In this document: piece by piece, positions 43,822 through 52,745 of the stretch | Layout of the letters: the number at the start of each line of letters is the position of its first letter | Position numbering within the stretch: position 1 is the first letter of the stretch | Source of the DNA: Cryobacterium arcticum | Lineage (GTDB): Bacteria; Actinomycetota; Actinomycetes; Actinomycetales; Microbacteriaceae | Assembly (NCBI RefSeq): GCF_001679725.1 | Contig: NZ_CP016282.1 | Location: 248,001-312,000, forward strand | DNA length: 64,000 nucleotides | Reading direction: 5' to 3' | Made by a program: the position numbers and the translations under genes | Notes under the pieces: generated by a model | Database searches by the model: none | What the model saw: the letters and a program-made list of their open reading frames with translations, nothing else | Told to the model about the DNA's origin: nothing

Positions 43822-45135
43822 TTGTCACGTCACTCCCCGTTCTCGGATGCCTCCGCGCCCGACTCGAGTGACCCCTCACAAGACGACGAATTGTCGCCGT
43901 TCCCGGCTCCGTCGAACACCCCGCAGCCGGTGCTGACCCGCCGCGAACAGCGCGAACTCGAGCGCCGACTGGCCGAAGACGCCTCCCCCGCTCAGGACGC
44001 CCCGGCCGCAGGCCACGAATCCACCGACTTTGTTGCCGCCGGCGCCGCAGAGCTCACGCCCGAGGCGCTTCTCGTTGTCGACGCCGAGCTGGACGAGCCG
44101 CATGTCGAGTCCGTCGTCGTGCGCGAAGCGGATCTCGTCCTCCCCGCGGAGCCGGCCTACGAGCAGCTCCCCACCGACGTGTCGCCGAACACCACGACGA
44201 CCTCGATCCCACTGCCCTCCCGCGCGGCCCTGCGCGCCCAGCTGCGCGCCGCGCAGGCGAAGGATGAGGCCACGCCCACCGTCACCGCCGTTCCGGCCGC
44301 ACAGGCGCCCCAGGAGTCGCCCGAGGCCGAGCGGGTGTTGCCCGAGTTCGTGCCGCGCACCCGTGCGCTGCCGGCCCCGGTCAAGCGCACTCCCGTGTCC
44401 ACCCGTTCCGGACACCACCGCATGCGCATGCTCGCCGCCCGCAGCGGATCGATCGTCGCCATGACTTTCGTGGCACTGATGGCCGTGGCCACCTCGATCC
44501 CCGCCGACGCCCTGCTGTCCTCCAGCGACGTGCAGGCCGCGGCGCACCAGGCGCAGAAGCCCGCCGACGGCGGCCCTGCCCAGGTCATCAACCTCGCCAG
44601 CGGTACGGACACCATCACGGTGGAGCAGGACAGCTTCGAATCCAAGTCCATCGCCGAAGTGGCCGCGGCCAGCGGCATCCGCCTCGAGGCTGACTTCACC
44701 AACAACCCGAACGGCACCATCCAGTGGCCGTTCGCGGTGGGTGTGCACGTCGGCGACCAGTTCGGCTACCGCAACTGCGCCGGCTGCTCGGTCAACCACG
44801 GCGGCCAGGACTTCAACCCCGGCCTCGGGGCTCCTATCCAGTCGATCGCCGACGGCGTCGTCAGCTACGCCGAGGACGGCGAAGGCAGCCTGGGCGTGCA
44901 CATGGTCATCGACCACATGATCAACGGCGAACTGGTATCCAGCGTCTACGCGCACATGATCCACGGGTCGATGTTGCTGAAGACCGGCGACGTCGTGAAG
45001 GTCGGTCAGGTCATCGGCCAGGTCGGCTCCACGGGCATGTCGACCGGCCCGCACCTGCACTTCGAGATCCGCCTCGGCGGCATCAACGGCACCAAGGTGG
45101 ACCCGCTGGTCTGGCTCCGCGCCAACACCAACTAG
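43822..45135 (+). CDS. M23-family peptidoglycan endopeptidase with long disordered N-terminus
   Basis: 437 aa. Residues ~1-200 are cytoplasmic, acidic and Pro/Ala-rich (RREQRELERRLAEDASPAQD); a single membrane segment follows (~213-232, SIVAMTFVALMAVATSIPAD), then the extracytoplasmic LytM/M23 domain (~300-437). Zinc ligands: H and D in VNHGGQDF and HLHFE near the end. It probably cleaves peptide cross-links in the wall. TTG start at 43822 is uncertain because no good ribosome site is seen. Monocistronic, followed by the 127-bp array. Confidence 0.85.
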   Translation: MSRHSPFSDASAPDSSDPSQDDELSPFPAPSNTPQPVLTRREQRELERRLAEDASPAQDAPAAGHESTDFVAAGAAELTPEALLVVDAELDEPHVESVVVREADLVLPAEPAYEQLPTDVSPNTTTTSIPLPSRAALRAQLRAAQAKDEATPTVTAVPAAQAPQESPEAERVLPEFVPRTRALPAPVKRTPVSTRSGHHRMRMLAARSGSIVAMTFVALMAVATSIPADALLSSSDVQAAAHQAQKPADGGPAQVINLASGTDTITVEQDSFESKSIAEVAAASGIRLEADFTNNPNGTIQWPFAVGVHVGDQFGYRNCAGCSVNHGGQDFNPGLGAPIQSIADGVVSYAEDGEGSLGVHMVIDHMINGELVSSVYAHMIHGSMLLKTGDVVKVGQVIGQVGSTGMSTGPHLHFEIRLGGINGTKVDPLVWLRANTN

Positions 45136-45159
45136 GCCACCGCCAGCAGCCCAGCCCGG

Positions 45160-46019
45160 GAGTCCACGCACGGCGCGCCCATACGCTGGTTGAGCTTGTC
45201 GAAACCTGGTGACCCGTCCTACGATCCCGCGCGGGGTCTCGACAGGCTCGACCGACGTGTGGTGGCGTTCCCGAGTCCTGCGCGCGGACTCTGCGCACGG
45301 CGCGCCCATACGGTGGTTGAGCTTGTCGAAACTTGGTGACCCGTCCGGGGATCCCGCGCGGGGTCTCGACAGGCTCGACCGACGTGTGGTGGCGTTCCCG
45401 AGTCCGGCGCGCGGACTCTGCGCACGGCGCGGCCATACGGTGGTTGAGCTTGTCGAAACCTGGTGACCGGTCTCACGTTCCCGCGCGGGGTCTCGACAGG
45501 CTCGACCGACGTGTGGTGGCGTTCCCGAGTCCGGCGCGCGGACTCTGCGCACGGCGCGCCCATGCGCTGGTTGAGCTTGTCGAAACCTGGTGACCCGTCC
45601 TACGATCCCGCGCGGGGTCTCGACAGGCTCGACCGACGTGTGGTGGCGTTCCCGAGTCCGGCGCGCGGACTCTGCGCACGGCGCGCCCATGCGGTGGTTG
45701 AGCTTGTCGAAACCTGGTGACCTGTCCTACGATCCCGCGCGGGGTCTCGACGGGCTCGACCGACGTGTGGTGGCGTTCCCGAGTCCGGCTCGCGGACTCT
45801 GCGCACGGCGCGGCCATACGGTGGTTGAGCTTGTCGAACCCTGGTGACCCGTCCTGGGATCCCACCCGGGGTCGCGACAGGCTCGACCGACGTGTGGTGG
45901 CGTTCCTGAGGTCGGCTCGCGGACTCTGCGCACGGCGCGCCCATACGGTGGTTGAGCTTGTCGAAACCTGGTGACCTGTCCTACGATCCCGCGCGGGGTC
46001 TCGACGGGCTCGACCGGCG
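45160..46019. repeat. 127-bp tandem repeat array, ~7 units
   Basis: GGTTGAGCTTGTCGAA begins at 45188, 45315, 45442, 45569, 45696, 45823 and 45950: seven copies at exactly 127 bp. Each unit also has the near-inverse GGTCTCGACAGGCTCGACC about 30 bp later, able to pair with the first element, then GTGTGGTGGCGTTCC and a GAGTCC-(7)-GGACTC hairpin. Units differ by a few substitutions but no indels, suggesting recent amplification. It fills the gap between the M23 gene and the alarmone synthetase; long open frames on both strands here are repeat artefacts. Confidence 0.95.
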
Positions 46020-46030
46020 CGGGCGTCGGC

Positions 46031-46789
46031 TCAGACGGCCTTGGCCAGGAACGCCTCGAGCAACGAGCGGGGCAGCGGGAACGGCATGCCGTCGGCTCCG
46101 TTGGGTGCGGACTGAAGCTCGCGCTGCGCCACCGGCTCGGCGACGGTGCCCAGCGACACCACCTGGTCGTGCAGGCGCTCCATGTCCACGTCCAGCCGGT
46201 GGGCCACATCCGCGGCCTGTTTGAGCTCGCCCACGAGGGCGGCCGGCACCGCCCCGTCGTACTTGTAGAAGATCTTGTGTTCCAGGCTGGCCCAGAAGTC
46301 CATCGCCACGGTGCGGATCTGCACTTCGACGGTCACGGGCTGCACCCGGTCGGACATGAAGACCGGAATAGCCACGATCAGGTGCAGGCTCTTGTAGCCG
46401 TTCGGCTTCGGGTTCTTGATGTAGTCCTTGACCTGCAGCACCGTGATGTCCTGCTGGCTGGTCAGCATCTCCAGTACCCGATAGGTGTCTGAGATGAAGC
46501 TGCAGGTGATCCGGATGCCCGCGATGTCCTGGATGTTCTCCCGGATGCCCTCGAGGTGCATCGGGTAGCCCTTGCGGGTGGCCTTCTTGAGGATGCCCTC
46601 GGGCGACTTCAGCCGGTGGCTGACGTGCTCGATCGGGCTGTAGTCATGGATCGCACTGAACTCTTCCTTGAGAATGTTGACCTTGGTCATCATCTCGTCG
46701 GTCGCGAACTTGTACGACATCATGAAGCGAGTCAGCTCGGTCCGGAGTGCTCGGAGGTCGGTCGGCCATTCGGCGTCCTGGTCCGTCAC
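46031..46789 (-). CDS. Small alarmone synthetase (RelA/SpoT-domain GTP pyrophosphokinase)
   Basis: 252 aa. A lone (p)ppGpp synthetase domain without hydrolase or TGS/ACT domains. Motifs: ENIQDIAGIRITCSFI (GTP/metal site), IKNPKPNGYKSLHLIV (ATP and catalytic region), and VEVQIRTVAMDFWASLEHKI. Matches the YjbM/YwaC (RelP/RelQ) group, which form tetramers and respond to stress. GTG at 46789 with AGGGAG just upstream is chosen; ATG at 46819 is an alternative adding 10 residues. Confidence 0.9.
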   Translation of the reverse strand: MTDQDAEWPTDLRALRTELTRFMMSYKFATDEMMTKVNILKEEFSAIHDYSPIEHVSHRLKSPEGILKKATRKGYPMHLEGIRENIQDIAGIRITCSFISDTYRVLEMLTSQQDITVLQVKDYIKNPKPNGYKSLHLIVAIPVFMSDRVQPVTVEVQIRTVAMDFWASLEHKIFYKYDGAVPAALVGELKQAADVAHRLDVDMERLHDQVVSLGTVAEPVAQRELQSAPNGADGMPFPLPRSLLEAFLAKAV

Positions 46790-46989
46790 GAGTTCTCCCT
46801 CATCCACCAACGCCGTCATCCACCGTGTTGCGATCACACGGTGCGGCTCTCCAACGATGCCGCGCGCACAGAGCGGCGACCACCCCAGTCTGGCATCCCG
46901 CACATCGGCACTCGCTGGGAGCAGGATGTGAGCGCCCGATGAGAAGGCGTTGTGCGGGATGCGGGGCGACCGCCGCCGTGCGGCCCGGA

Positions 46990-48657
46990 TCAGGCCTGCA
47001 GCCAGGCGGTGGTGTCGCCGGGGAGAGTGCGTCCCTCGAGGAGTTCGCTGCTGAGCAGCAGGTCGCCGTCGGGCAGCTCCACCGGCTGGTCGCCGGTGTT
47101 CGCCACGACGACGACATTCCCGTTGCGGAATACGAGCACACTGTCGCTGGGCGACGGCAGCCAGTCGACCGAACCGAGTCCGAGGCCGTGCTCGCGGCGC
47201 AGCTTGAGTGCGAGCGTGTAAAGCTCCAGCGTCGATCCCTCGACGCCCTCCTGCGCATCCCGGGCCAGAGTGGCCCACTCGGCCGGCTGGGGCAGCCAGC
47301 TGGCCGGGCTGGGGCCGAAGCCGTACGACGGCGAGGCCGCCTCCCAGGGGATCGGCACGCGGCAGCCGTCGCGGCCGTAGCGCTCCCCGTTGGTGCGGAA
47401 CCAGGTGGGGTCCTCGCGGGAGGAATCCGGCAGGTGGATGACCTCGGGCAGGCCGAGTTCCTCGCCCTGGTAGATGTAGCTCGAACCGGGCAGCGACAGC
47501 ATCAGCGAGGATGCGGCGCGGGCCCGGCGCAGGCCCACCTGGGTGTCGGGCAGTCCAACGGTGTTCGGGCCGATGCCGTGGCCCTGCAGGTTGTCCGCGG
47601 TCAGGGCCAGCCGGGAGGCGTGGCGCACCACGTCGTGGTTGGAGAGCACCCAGGTGCTCGGGGCGCCGACGGCGCTGAACGCGGCCAGGGAGTCGTCGAT
47701 CACGCGCTTGAGCGGCGCGGCGTCCCACGGGGTCTCGAGGTAGGCGAAGTTGAAGGCCTGGTGCATCTCGTCGGAGCGCACCCACTGGGCCACCCGGTCG
47801 AGCGGGTCGACCCAGGCCTCGGCGGCGAGGATCCGGTCGCCCTCGTACTCGTCGAGCACCTGGCGCCAGTCGCGGTAGATGTCGTGCACGCCGTCCTGAG
47901 CCCAGTAGGGCGCGCCGGCAACGGGCTCGGCCACGACGCCGGGCTCGAGCGAGGTGGCCCCGCCCATGCTTCCGCCGTCGACCGGCGGAGTGTAGTCGGG
48001 CAGGCCCTTGGCCTTGATCATGCCGTGGGCCACGTCCACCCGGAAGCCGTCGACGCCGCGGTCGAGCCAGAAGCGCAGCACGTCCCGGAACTGGGTGCGC
48101 ACCCACTCGTTGTCCCAGTCGAAGTCGGGCTGGGTGGTGTCGAAGAGGTGCAGGTACCACTGGCCCGGCGTGCCGTCGGGGTCCACGGTGCGGGTCCAGG
48201 CGTTGCCGCCGAAGACGGACTCCCAGTTGTTCGGCGGGAGTTCGCCGTTCTCGCCGCGGCCGTCGCGGAAGATGTAGTGCCCGCGCTCCTCGCTGCCGGG
48301 CCCGGCCGCCAGTGCCGCCTGGAACCAGGGGTGGTCGCTGGAGGAGTGGTTGGGCACGATGTCCACGATCACCCGGATGCCCAGCGCGTGCGCGGCATCC
48401 TGCATGGCGTCGTAATCGGCGAGCGTGCCGAAGAGCGGATCGACGTCGCAGTAGTCGGAAACGTCGTAGCCCGCGTCGCGCTGCGGCGACCGGTAGAACG
48501 GCGAGAGCCAGATGGCATCCACCCCGAGCTCGGCCAGCTGGGGCAGGCGGGAACGGATGCCCGCGAGGTCGCCCATGCCGTCGCCGTTCGCGTCAGCGAA
48601 CGACCGTGGGTAGATCTGATAAATAACGGCGGTACGCCACCACTCTGTGCCTGTCAT
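46990..48657 (-). CDS. GH13 alpha-glucosidase / oligo-1,6-glucosidase
   Basis: 555 aa, soluble, no signal peptide. Conserved regions: DIVPNHSS (I), GFRVDVAHG with nucleophile D208 (II), AEAWVD with the acid/base Glu (III), and LSNHDVVRH (IV). Cleaves terminal alpha-glucosidic bonds of imported maltodextrins. The ATG is preceded on the minus strand by TAGTCT 7 nt upstream, so it is probably leaderless, and its -35 overlaps a LacI-type operator. It diverges from the ABC importer, with a matching operator on the other side. Confidence 0.92.
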   Translation of the reverse strand: MTGTEWWRTAVIYQIYPRSFADANGDGMGDLAGIRSRLPQLAELGVDAIWLSPFYRSPQRDAGYDVSDYCDVDPLFGTLADYDAMQDAAHALGIRVIVDIVPNHSSSDHPWFQAALAAGPGSEERGHYIFRDGRGENGELPPNNWESVFGGNAWTRTVDPDGTPGQWYLHLFDTTQPDFDWDNEWVRTQFRDVLRFWLDRGVDGFRVDVAHGMIKAKGLPDYTPPVDGGSMGGATSLEPGVVAEPVAGAPYWAQDGVHDIYRDWRQVLDEYEGDRILAAEAWVDPLDRVAQWVRSDEMHQAFNFAYLETPWDAAPLKRVIDDSLAAFSAVGAPSTWVLSNHDVVRHASRLALTADNLQGHGIGPNTVGLPDTQVGLRRARAASSLMLSLPGSSYIYQGEELGLPEVIHLPDSSREDPTWFRTNGERYGRDGCRVPIPWEAASPSYGFGPSPASWLPQPAEWATLARDAQEGVEGSTLELYTLALKLRREHGLGLGSVDWLPSPSDSVLVFRNGNVVVVANTGDQPVELPDGDLLLSSELLEGRTLPGDTTAWLQA

Positions 48658-48664
48658 GACGGAC

Positions 48665-48701
48665 AGACTACGGCATTCCGACGAACGTGCAAGCGCTTCC
48701 A
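48665..48701 (-). promoter_or_regulatory. Alpha-glucosidase promoter with overlapping LacI-type operator
   Basis: On the minus strand: -35 TTGCAC (plus 48687-48692), 16-nt spacer, -10 TAGTCT (plus 48665-48670), start ATG 7 nt on. The operator TGCAAGCGCTTCCA (48688-48701) covers the -35. It matches the LacI/GalR consensus with the central CG and pairs with the site at 48783. Confidence 0.8.
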
Positions 48702-48753
48702 CTAATCTGCAACCGCATATTGACCTCAGCGCTGTAGATAACCACACACTGGG

Positions 48754-48796
48754 TTGCTAATCGAGAAAATGACAGGTATACATGTAACCGCTTGCA
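48754..48796 (+). promoter_or_regulatory. Promoter and LacI-type operator of the maltodextrin importer operon
   Basis: -35 TTGCTA (48754-48759), 17-nt spacer, -10 TATACA (48777-48782). TGTAACCGCTTGCA (48783-48796; reverse TGCAAGCGGTTACA) spans the expected transcription start, a classic repression site. Consensus with the 48688 site: TGCAAGCGSTTNCA. Confidence 0.82.
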
Positions 48797-48829
48797 CAAA
48801 TGTCAATGTTGATTACGAAAGGCACACCA

Positions 48830-50062
48830 ATGATGGTGAAGAAGAATGGCCTGCTTGCCGCGGGCGCGATAGCCGTCGCGGCGTCCCTGGCCCTGGCCGG
48901 ATGCTCGGCTGGATCCGACTCGAGCGGCGCCACCTCGGACGCCGATTCCAGCACGTTGACAGTGTGGGTCGATGCCGACCGCGCCGCCGTGCTGAAGGAC
49001 GCCGCCGCGGCCTTCACCAAGGAATCCGGCGTCAAGGTCAAGCTCGTCCAGAAGGACTTCGCCAAGATCCAGGAAGAGTTCATCGCGCAGGTTCCCACCG
49101 GCAAGGGCCCCGACATCACGATCGCCGCCCACGACTGGCTGGGCAACTTCGTGAGCAACGGCGTCGTGCAGCCCGTCGAGCTCGGCGACACCGCGGCCGA
49201 CTACCAGCAGGTCGCCGTCACCGCCATGAGCTACGAGGGCAAGACCTACGGAGTGCCGTACTCGATCGAGAACATCGCGCTGCTGCGCAACACGGCCCTC
49301 GCCCCCACGGCCCCGGCCACCTTCGACGACATGGTCGCCGCCGGCACCGCCGCGGGCACCGAGTTCCCCTACCTCGTGCAGATCGGCCCCGAGGCCGACC
49401 CGTACCACCTTTACCCGTTCCAGACCTCGTTCGGCGCCCCGGTCTTCGGCACCAACGCCGACGGCAGCTACAACCCCGACGACCTCACTGTGGGCAACGC
49501 CGGTGGCGAGGCCTTCGCCACCTGGCTTGCCGCCGAGGGTGCGGCCGGGCGGATGAGCGTCAACCTCACCGGCGACATCGCCAAGGAGAAGTTCTACGCC
49601 GGCGCCTCCCCGTTCCTGCTCACCGGACCGTGGAACGTGCCGGACGCCCAGGCCGCCGGCATCGACGTGTCCGTCGACGCCGTTCCCTCGGCGGGCGGCC
49701 AGCCCGCCCAGCCGTTCGTGGGCGTGCAGGGCTTCATGGTCAGCGCCAAGACCAAGAACGCCATCGCCGCCAACGAGTTCCTGGTGAACTACATCGGCAG
49801 TGAAGACGTGCAGACCGCGCTCTATGAGGTCGGCGGGCGCCCGCCGGCGCTCACCGCCGCGTTCGAAGCCGCCAGCTCCGACCCGATCACCGCCGGCTTT
49901 GGCGCCGTCGGCGCCACGGCCGTGCCGATGCCCAACATCCCGCAGATGGGCAAGGTCTGGCAGTTCTGGGGCGTTACCGAGGCCGCCATCATCAGCAACC
50001 AGGGTGACCCCGTGCAGCTGTGGCAGAAGATGACCGCGGACATCGCGGCCGCCATCCAGTAA
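48830..50062 (+). CDS. Maltodextrin-type ABC transporter substrate-binding lipoprotein
   Basis: 410 aa. Signal peptide with lipobox LAGC (Cys ~24), then a Ser/Asp-rich linker and a family 1 solute-binding fold (LTVWVDADRAAVLKDAAAAF, KGPDITIAAHDWLGNFVSNG, YGVPYSIENIALLRN). MalE-like; captures maltose or maltodextrins outside the cell. GAAAGG at 48817-48822 serves ATG 48830. A strong hairpin separates it from the permease genes, probably keeping its mRNA more abundant. Confidence 0.9.
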   Translation: MMVKKNGLLAAGAIAVAASLALAGCSAGSDSSGATSDADSSTLTVWVDADRAAVLKDAAAAFTKESGVKVKLVQKDFAKIQEEFIAQVPTGKGPDITIAAHDWLGNFVSNGVVQPVELGDTAADYQQVAVTAMSYEGKTYGVPYSIENIALLRNTALAPTAPATFDDMVAAGTAAGTEFPYLVQIGPEADPYHLYPFQTSFGAPVFGTNADGSYNPDDLTVGNAGGEAFATWLAAEGAAGRMSVNLTGDIAKEKFYAGASPFLLTGPWNVPDAQAAGIDVSVDAVPSAGGQPAQPFVGVQGFMVSAKTKNAIAANEFLVNYIGSEDVQTALYEVGGRPPALTAAFEAASSDPITAGFGAVGATAVPMPNIPQMGKVWQFWGVTEAAIISNQGDPVQLWQKMTADIAAAIQ

Positions 50063-50078
50063 CAACCGGCTCCTCCCA

Positions 50079-50111
50079 GGTGCGCCCGGCCTCGTCGGGG
50101 CCGGGCGCACC
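50079..50111 (+). promoter_or_regulatory. Intercistronic hairpin between binding-protein and permease genes
   Basis: 13-bp perfect stem GGTGCGCCCGGCC / GGCCGGGCGCACC with a ~7-nt loop, 17 nt after the malE-like stop and without a U tract. It probably protects the upstream message and/or partially terminates, lowering permease expression relative to the binding protein. Confidence 0.7.
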
Positions 50112-50193
50112 CGATCACCGCACCACCGCTACGCCGCACCACCCGCAGAAGCGCAGCACTCGCAGCACCCGCACCTCACATCGAGAGCAGACA

Positions 50194-51819
50194 ATGATGA
50201 CTACCCCCGGAACCGGGCACGACCGGGCCCAGATCGTCGCCGCCAAGAGGCAGCGGCAGGCGAGCCGCATCGCGGAGGCCGCATCCGCCGGCATCAAGGT
50301 ACTGCTGGTCAAGGTGCTGGTGCTGGGCATCGTCGACGCGATCAGCGTCTACGCCCTCTTCGTGCTGTTCGCCAAGCAGGACTGGCTGGTTTTCGGACTG
50401 GTCCTCGTCGTCACCGTGGCGGTCAACTGGATCTACTTCCGGGTCAAGGGCCTGCCGGCCAAGTACCTCACCCCCGGCCTGATCTTCCTGCTCATCTTCC
50501 AGATCTTCGTGGTGGGGTACTCCGGCTACATCGCCTTCACCAACTACGGCACCGGACACAACAGCACCAAGGACGATGCGGTCTCCTCGCTCATCCTGTC
50601 GGCGCAGGAGCGCGTGCCCGATTCGCCCACCTACGCCCTCACCGTGCTCGAACAGGCCGGCGTCTACAGCTTCCTGGTCACCGATCCCGACGGCGACATC
50701 AGCGTCGGCAACGCCGACACCCCGCTCAAGACCGTGACGGATGCCGAGACGGACGGCTCCGGCCAGGCCGTGGGCCTGCCCGGCTACACCACCCTCAACT
50801 TCGCGGACATCGTGTCCAACCAGGAGGCCATCGCGGCCGTGGCCGTGCCCCTTTCCGACGACCCGAACGACGGAAGCCTGCGCACCCCGGACGGCTCCGC
50901 CGCCTACCTCTACCTCTCCGACCTCGTCTACGACGAGGCCGCCGGAACCATGACGAACACCGGCACCGGCGTGGTCTACACCGAGGACCCGTCGCAGGGC
51001 TCCTTCGTCGCCGCCGACGGCAGCGAGCTCCAGCCCGGCTGGAAGGTGGAAGTGGGCCTGGCCAACTTCGCCAAGGCCTTCGGCACCGACTCCATCCGCG
51101 GCCCGCTGATCAGCGTCACCCTGTGGACCTTCGCCTTCGCCTTCCTCTCGGTGGCCACGACCTTCGCGCTGGGCCTGTTCCTGGCCATCGTCTTCAACGA
51201 CCTCAGGATGCGCGGCCGCAACGTCTACCGCGTCGTGATGATCCTGCCCTACGCCTTCCCCGCGTTCCTCTCCGCCCTGGTCTGGGCCGGCATGCTCAAT
51301 CCGCAGTTCGGCTTCATCAACCAGGTGCTCTTCGGCGGCGCGGAGATCCCATGGCTCACCAACGAGTGGCTGGCCAAGTTCAGCATCATCTTCGTGAACC
51401 TCTGGCTGGGCTTCCCCTACATGTTCCTGGTCTGCACGGGCGCGCTGCAGTCGATCCCCGGCGAGCTGCAGGAGGCCGCCACGGTGGACGGCGCGAAGCC
51501 CTGGCAGGTCTTCCGGCTGATCAAGCTGCCGCTGCTGCTGGTGTCGGTGTCGCCGCTGTTGATCGCCTCGTTCGCGTTCAACTTCAACAACTTCAACCTC
51601 ATCTACATGCTCACCAACGGCGGCCCACGCGACGTCACGGCCGGGGTGAACGTCGGCGCCACCGACATCCTCATCTCGATGGTCTACAAGGTCGCCTTCG
51701 TCGGCGCCAACCGTGACTACGGGCTGGCGAGCGCCTTCTCCATCCTGATCTTCGTGCTCGTGGCCCTCGTGTCGATCATCAGCTTCAGACAGACCAAGGC
51801 ACTAGAGGAGTTGAACTGA
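50194..51819 (+). CDS. ABC transporter permease, MalF-like
   Basis: 541 aa. Helices near the N-terminus (VLVLGIVDAISVYALFVLFA and following), a large extracytoplasmic loop of about 160 residues (~115-275) like the P2 loop of MalF, then the membrane core with the coupling EAA motif (LQEAATVDGAKPWQVFRLIK). ATG ATG tandem start at 50194. It forms a heterodimer with the MalG-like protein encoded 1 nt downstream. No ATPase is encoded in the operon. Confidence 0.92.
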   Translation: MMTTPGTGHDRAQIVAAKRQRQASRIAEAASAGIKVLLVKVLVLGIVDAISVYALFVLFAKQDWLVFGLVLVVTVAVNWIYFRVKGLPAKYLTPGLIFLLIFQIFVVGYSGYIAFTNYGTGHNSTKDDAVSSLILSAQERVPDSPTYALTVLEQAGVYSFLVTDPDGDISVGNADTPLKTVTDAETDGSGQAVGLPGYTTLNFADIVSNQEAIAAVAVPLSDDPNDGSLRTPDGSAAYLYLSDLVYDEAAGTMTNTGTGVVYTEDPSQGSFVAADGSELQPGWKVEVGLANFAKAFGTDSIRGPLISVTLWTFAFAFLSVATTFALGLFLAIVFNDLRMRGRNVYRVVMILPYAFPAFLSALVWAGMLNPQFGFINQVLFGGAEIPWLTNEWLAKFSIIFVNLWLGFPYMFLVCTGALQSIPGELQEAATVDGAKPWQVFRLIKLPLLLVSVSPLLIASFAFNFNNFNLIYMLTNGGPRDVTAGVNVGATDILISMVYKVAFVGANRDYGLASAFSILIFVLVALVSIISFRQTKALEELN

Positions 51820-51820
51820 G

Positions 51821-52738
51821 ATGGCCATCGCACCGAGCATCGCAGCCCCGAGCGACACCGACTACATCCCGGTGAAGCGCCCCTTCAGCTTCGGCCGCTG
51901 GTTCCGCGCCACCGGCTGGCGCCACCTCATCGGCGCCGTCATGGTGGTCTTCTCCGCCTTCCCGCTGCTCTACGTTCTCTCGGCGTCGCTGCACCCCGGC
52001 GGCACCCTGATCACCGCCAACGGCCTGTTCAGCCAGATCGACATCGGCAGCTACGTCACCCTCTTCAACCTGCCGCAGCAGCCCTACGCCGACTGGTACG
52101 CCAACACCCTGCTGATCGGCGGCATCACCTCGGCCGGCACCGTGTTCCTGGGGGCCCTGGCGGCGTACTCCTTCTCTCGGATGCGCTTCACCGGCCGCCG
52201 GGTGGGCCTGCTGATGCTCGTGCTCGTGCAGATGTTCCCGCAGCTGCTGGCCGTCGTGGCCATCTTCCTGCTGCTCAACGGCATCTCGGACATCTTCCCC
52301 GCCATCGGCCTCGACACCCAGATCGGCCTGATCATGGTCTACCTCGGCGGCGCGCTCGGCGTGAACACCTACCTGATGTACGGCTTCTTCAACACGATCC
52401 CGGCCTCCATCGACGAGGCGGCCAAGCTCGACGGCGCCGGCCACGCGCGCATCTTTTTCACCATCATCCTGCGCCTGGTCGCGCCCATCCTCGCGGTGGT
52501 CGGGCTGCTCTCGTTCGTGGGCACCACCAACGAGTTCGTGATCGCGAGCATCGTGCTGATCACCCCCGAGAAGCAGACCCTCGCGGTGGGCCTCTATCAG
52601 TTCGTGTCGCAGGAGTTCTCGAGCAACTACTCGGTCTTCGCGGCCGGCGCCGTGCTCGCGGCCCTACCGGTGATGGCCCTGTTCCTCTGGCTGCAGAAGT
52701 ACATCGTGGGCGGCCTCACGGCCGGCTCCGTCAAGTAA
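51821..52738 (+). CDS. ABC transporter permease, MalG-like
   Basis: 305 aa with six membrane helices. EAA coupling motif IDEAAKLDGAGHARIFFTII is present. Typical MalG length. Begins 1 nt after the MalF-like stop, with GAGGAG in the end of that gene serving as ribosome site. Works with MalF-like and the lipoprotein; the energising ATPase (MsmK/MalK type) must come from elsewhere. Confidence 0.93.
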   Translation: MAIAPSIAAPSDTDYIPVKRPFSFGRWFRATGWRHLIGAVMVVFSAFPLLYVLSASLHPGGTLITANGLFSQIDIGSYVTLFNLPQQPYADWYANTLLIGGITSAGTVFLGALAAYSFSRMRFTGRRVGLLMLVLVQMFPQLLAVVAIFLLLNGISDIFPAIGLDTQIGLIMVYLGGALGVNTYLMYGFFNTIPASIDEAAKLDGAGHARIFFTIILRLVAPILAVVGLLSFVGTTNEFVIASIVLITPEKQTLAVGLYQFVSQEFSSNYSVFAAGAVLAALPVMALFLWLQKYIVGGLTAGSVK

Positions 52739-52745
52739 GCGCCGG

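Noticed and set aside
43876..45690. 604-codon minus-strand frame across the M23 gene and repeat array
   Set aside because: Created by the periodic repeats and antisense composition; no ribosome site or recognisable domain.
45209..45974. Series of ~85-codon frames repeating in the 127-bp array
   Set aside because: Frames begin every 127 bp and encode near-identical peptides only because the DNA repeats; the unit is not a multiple of 3 and no ribosome sites precede them.
4041..46019. CRISPR array as explanation for the tandem repeats
   Set aside because: Units are contiguous near-identical copies with no unique spacers, and no cas genes are present.
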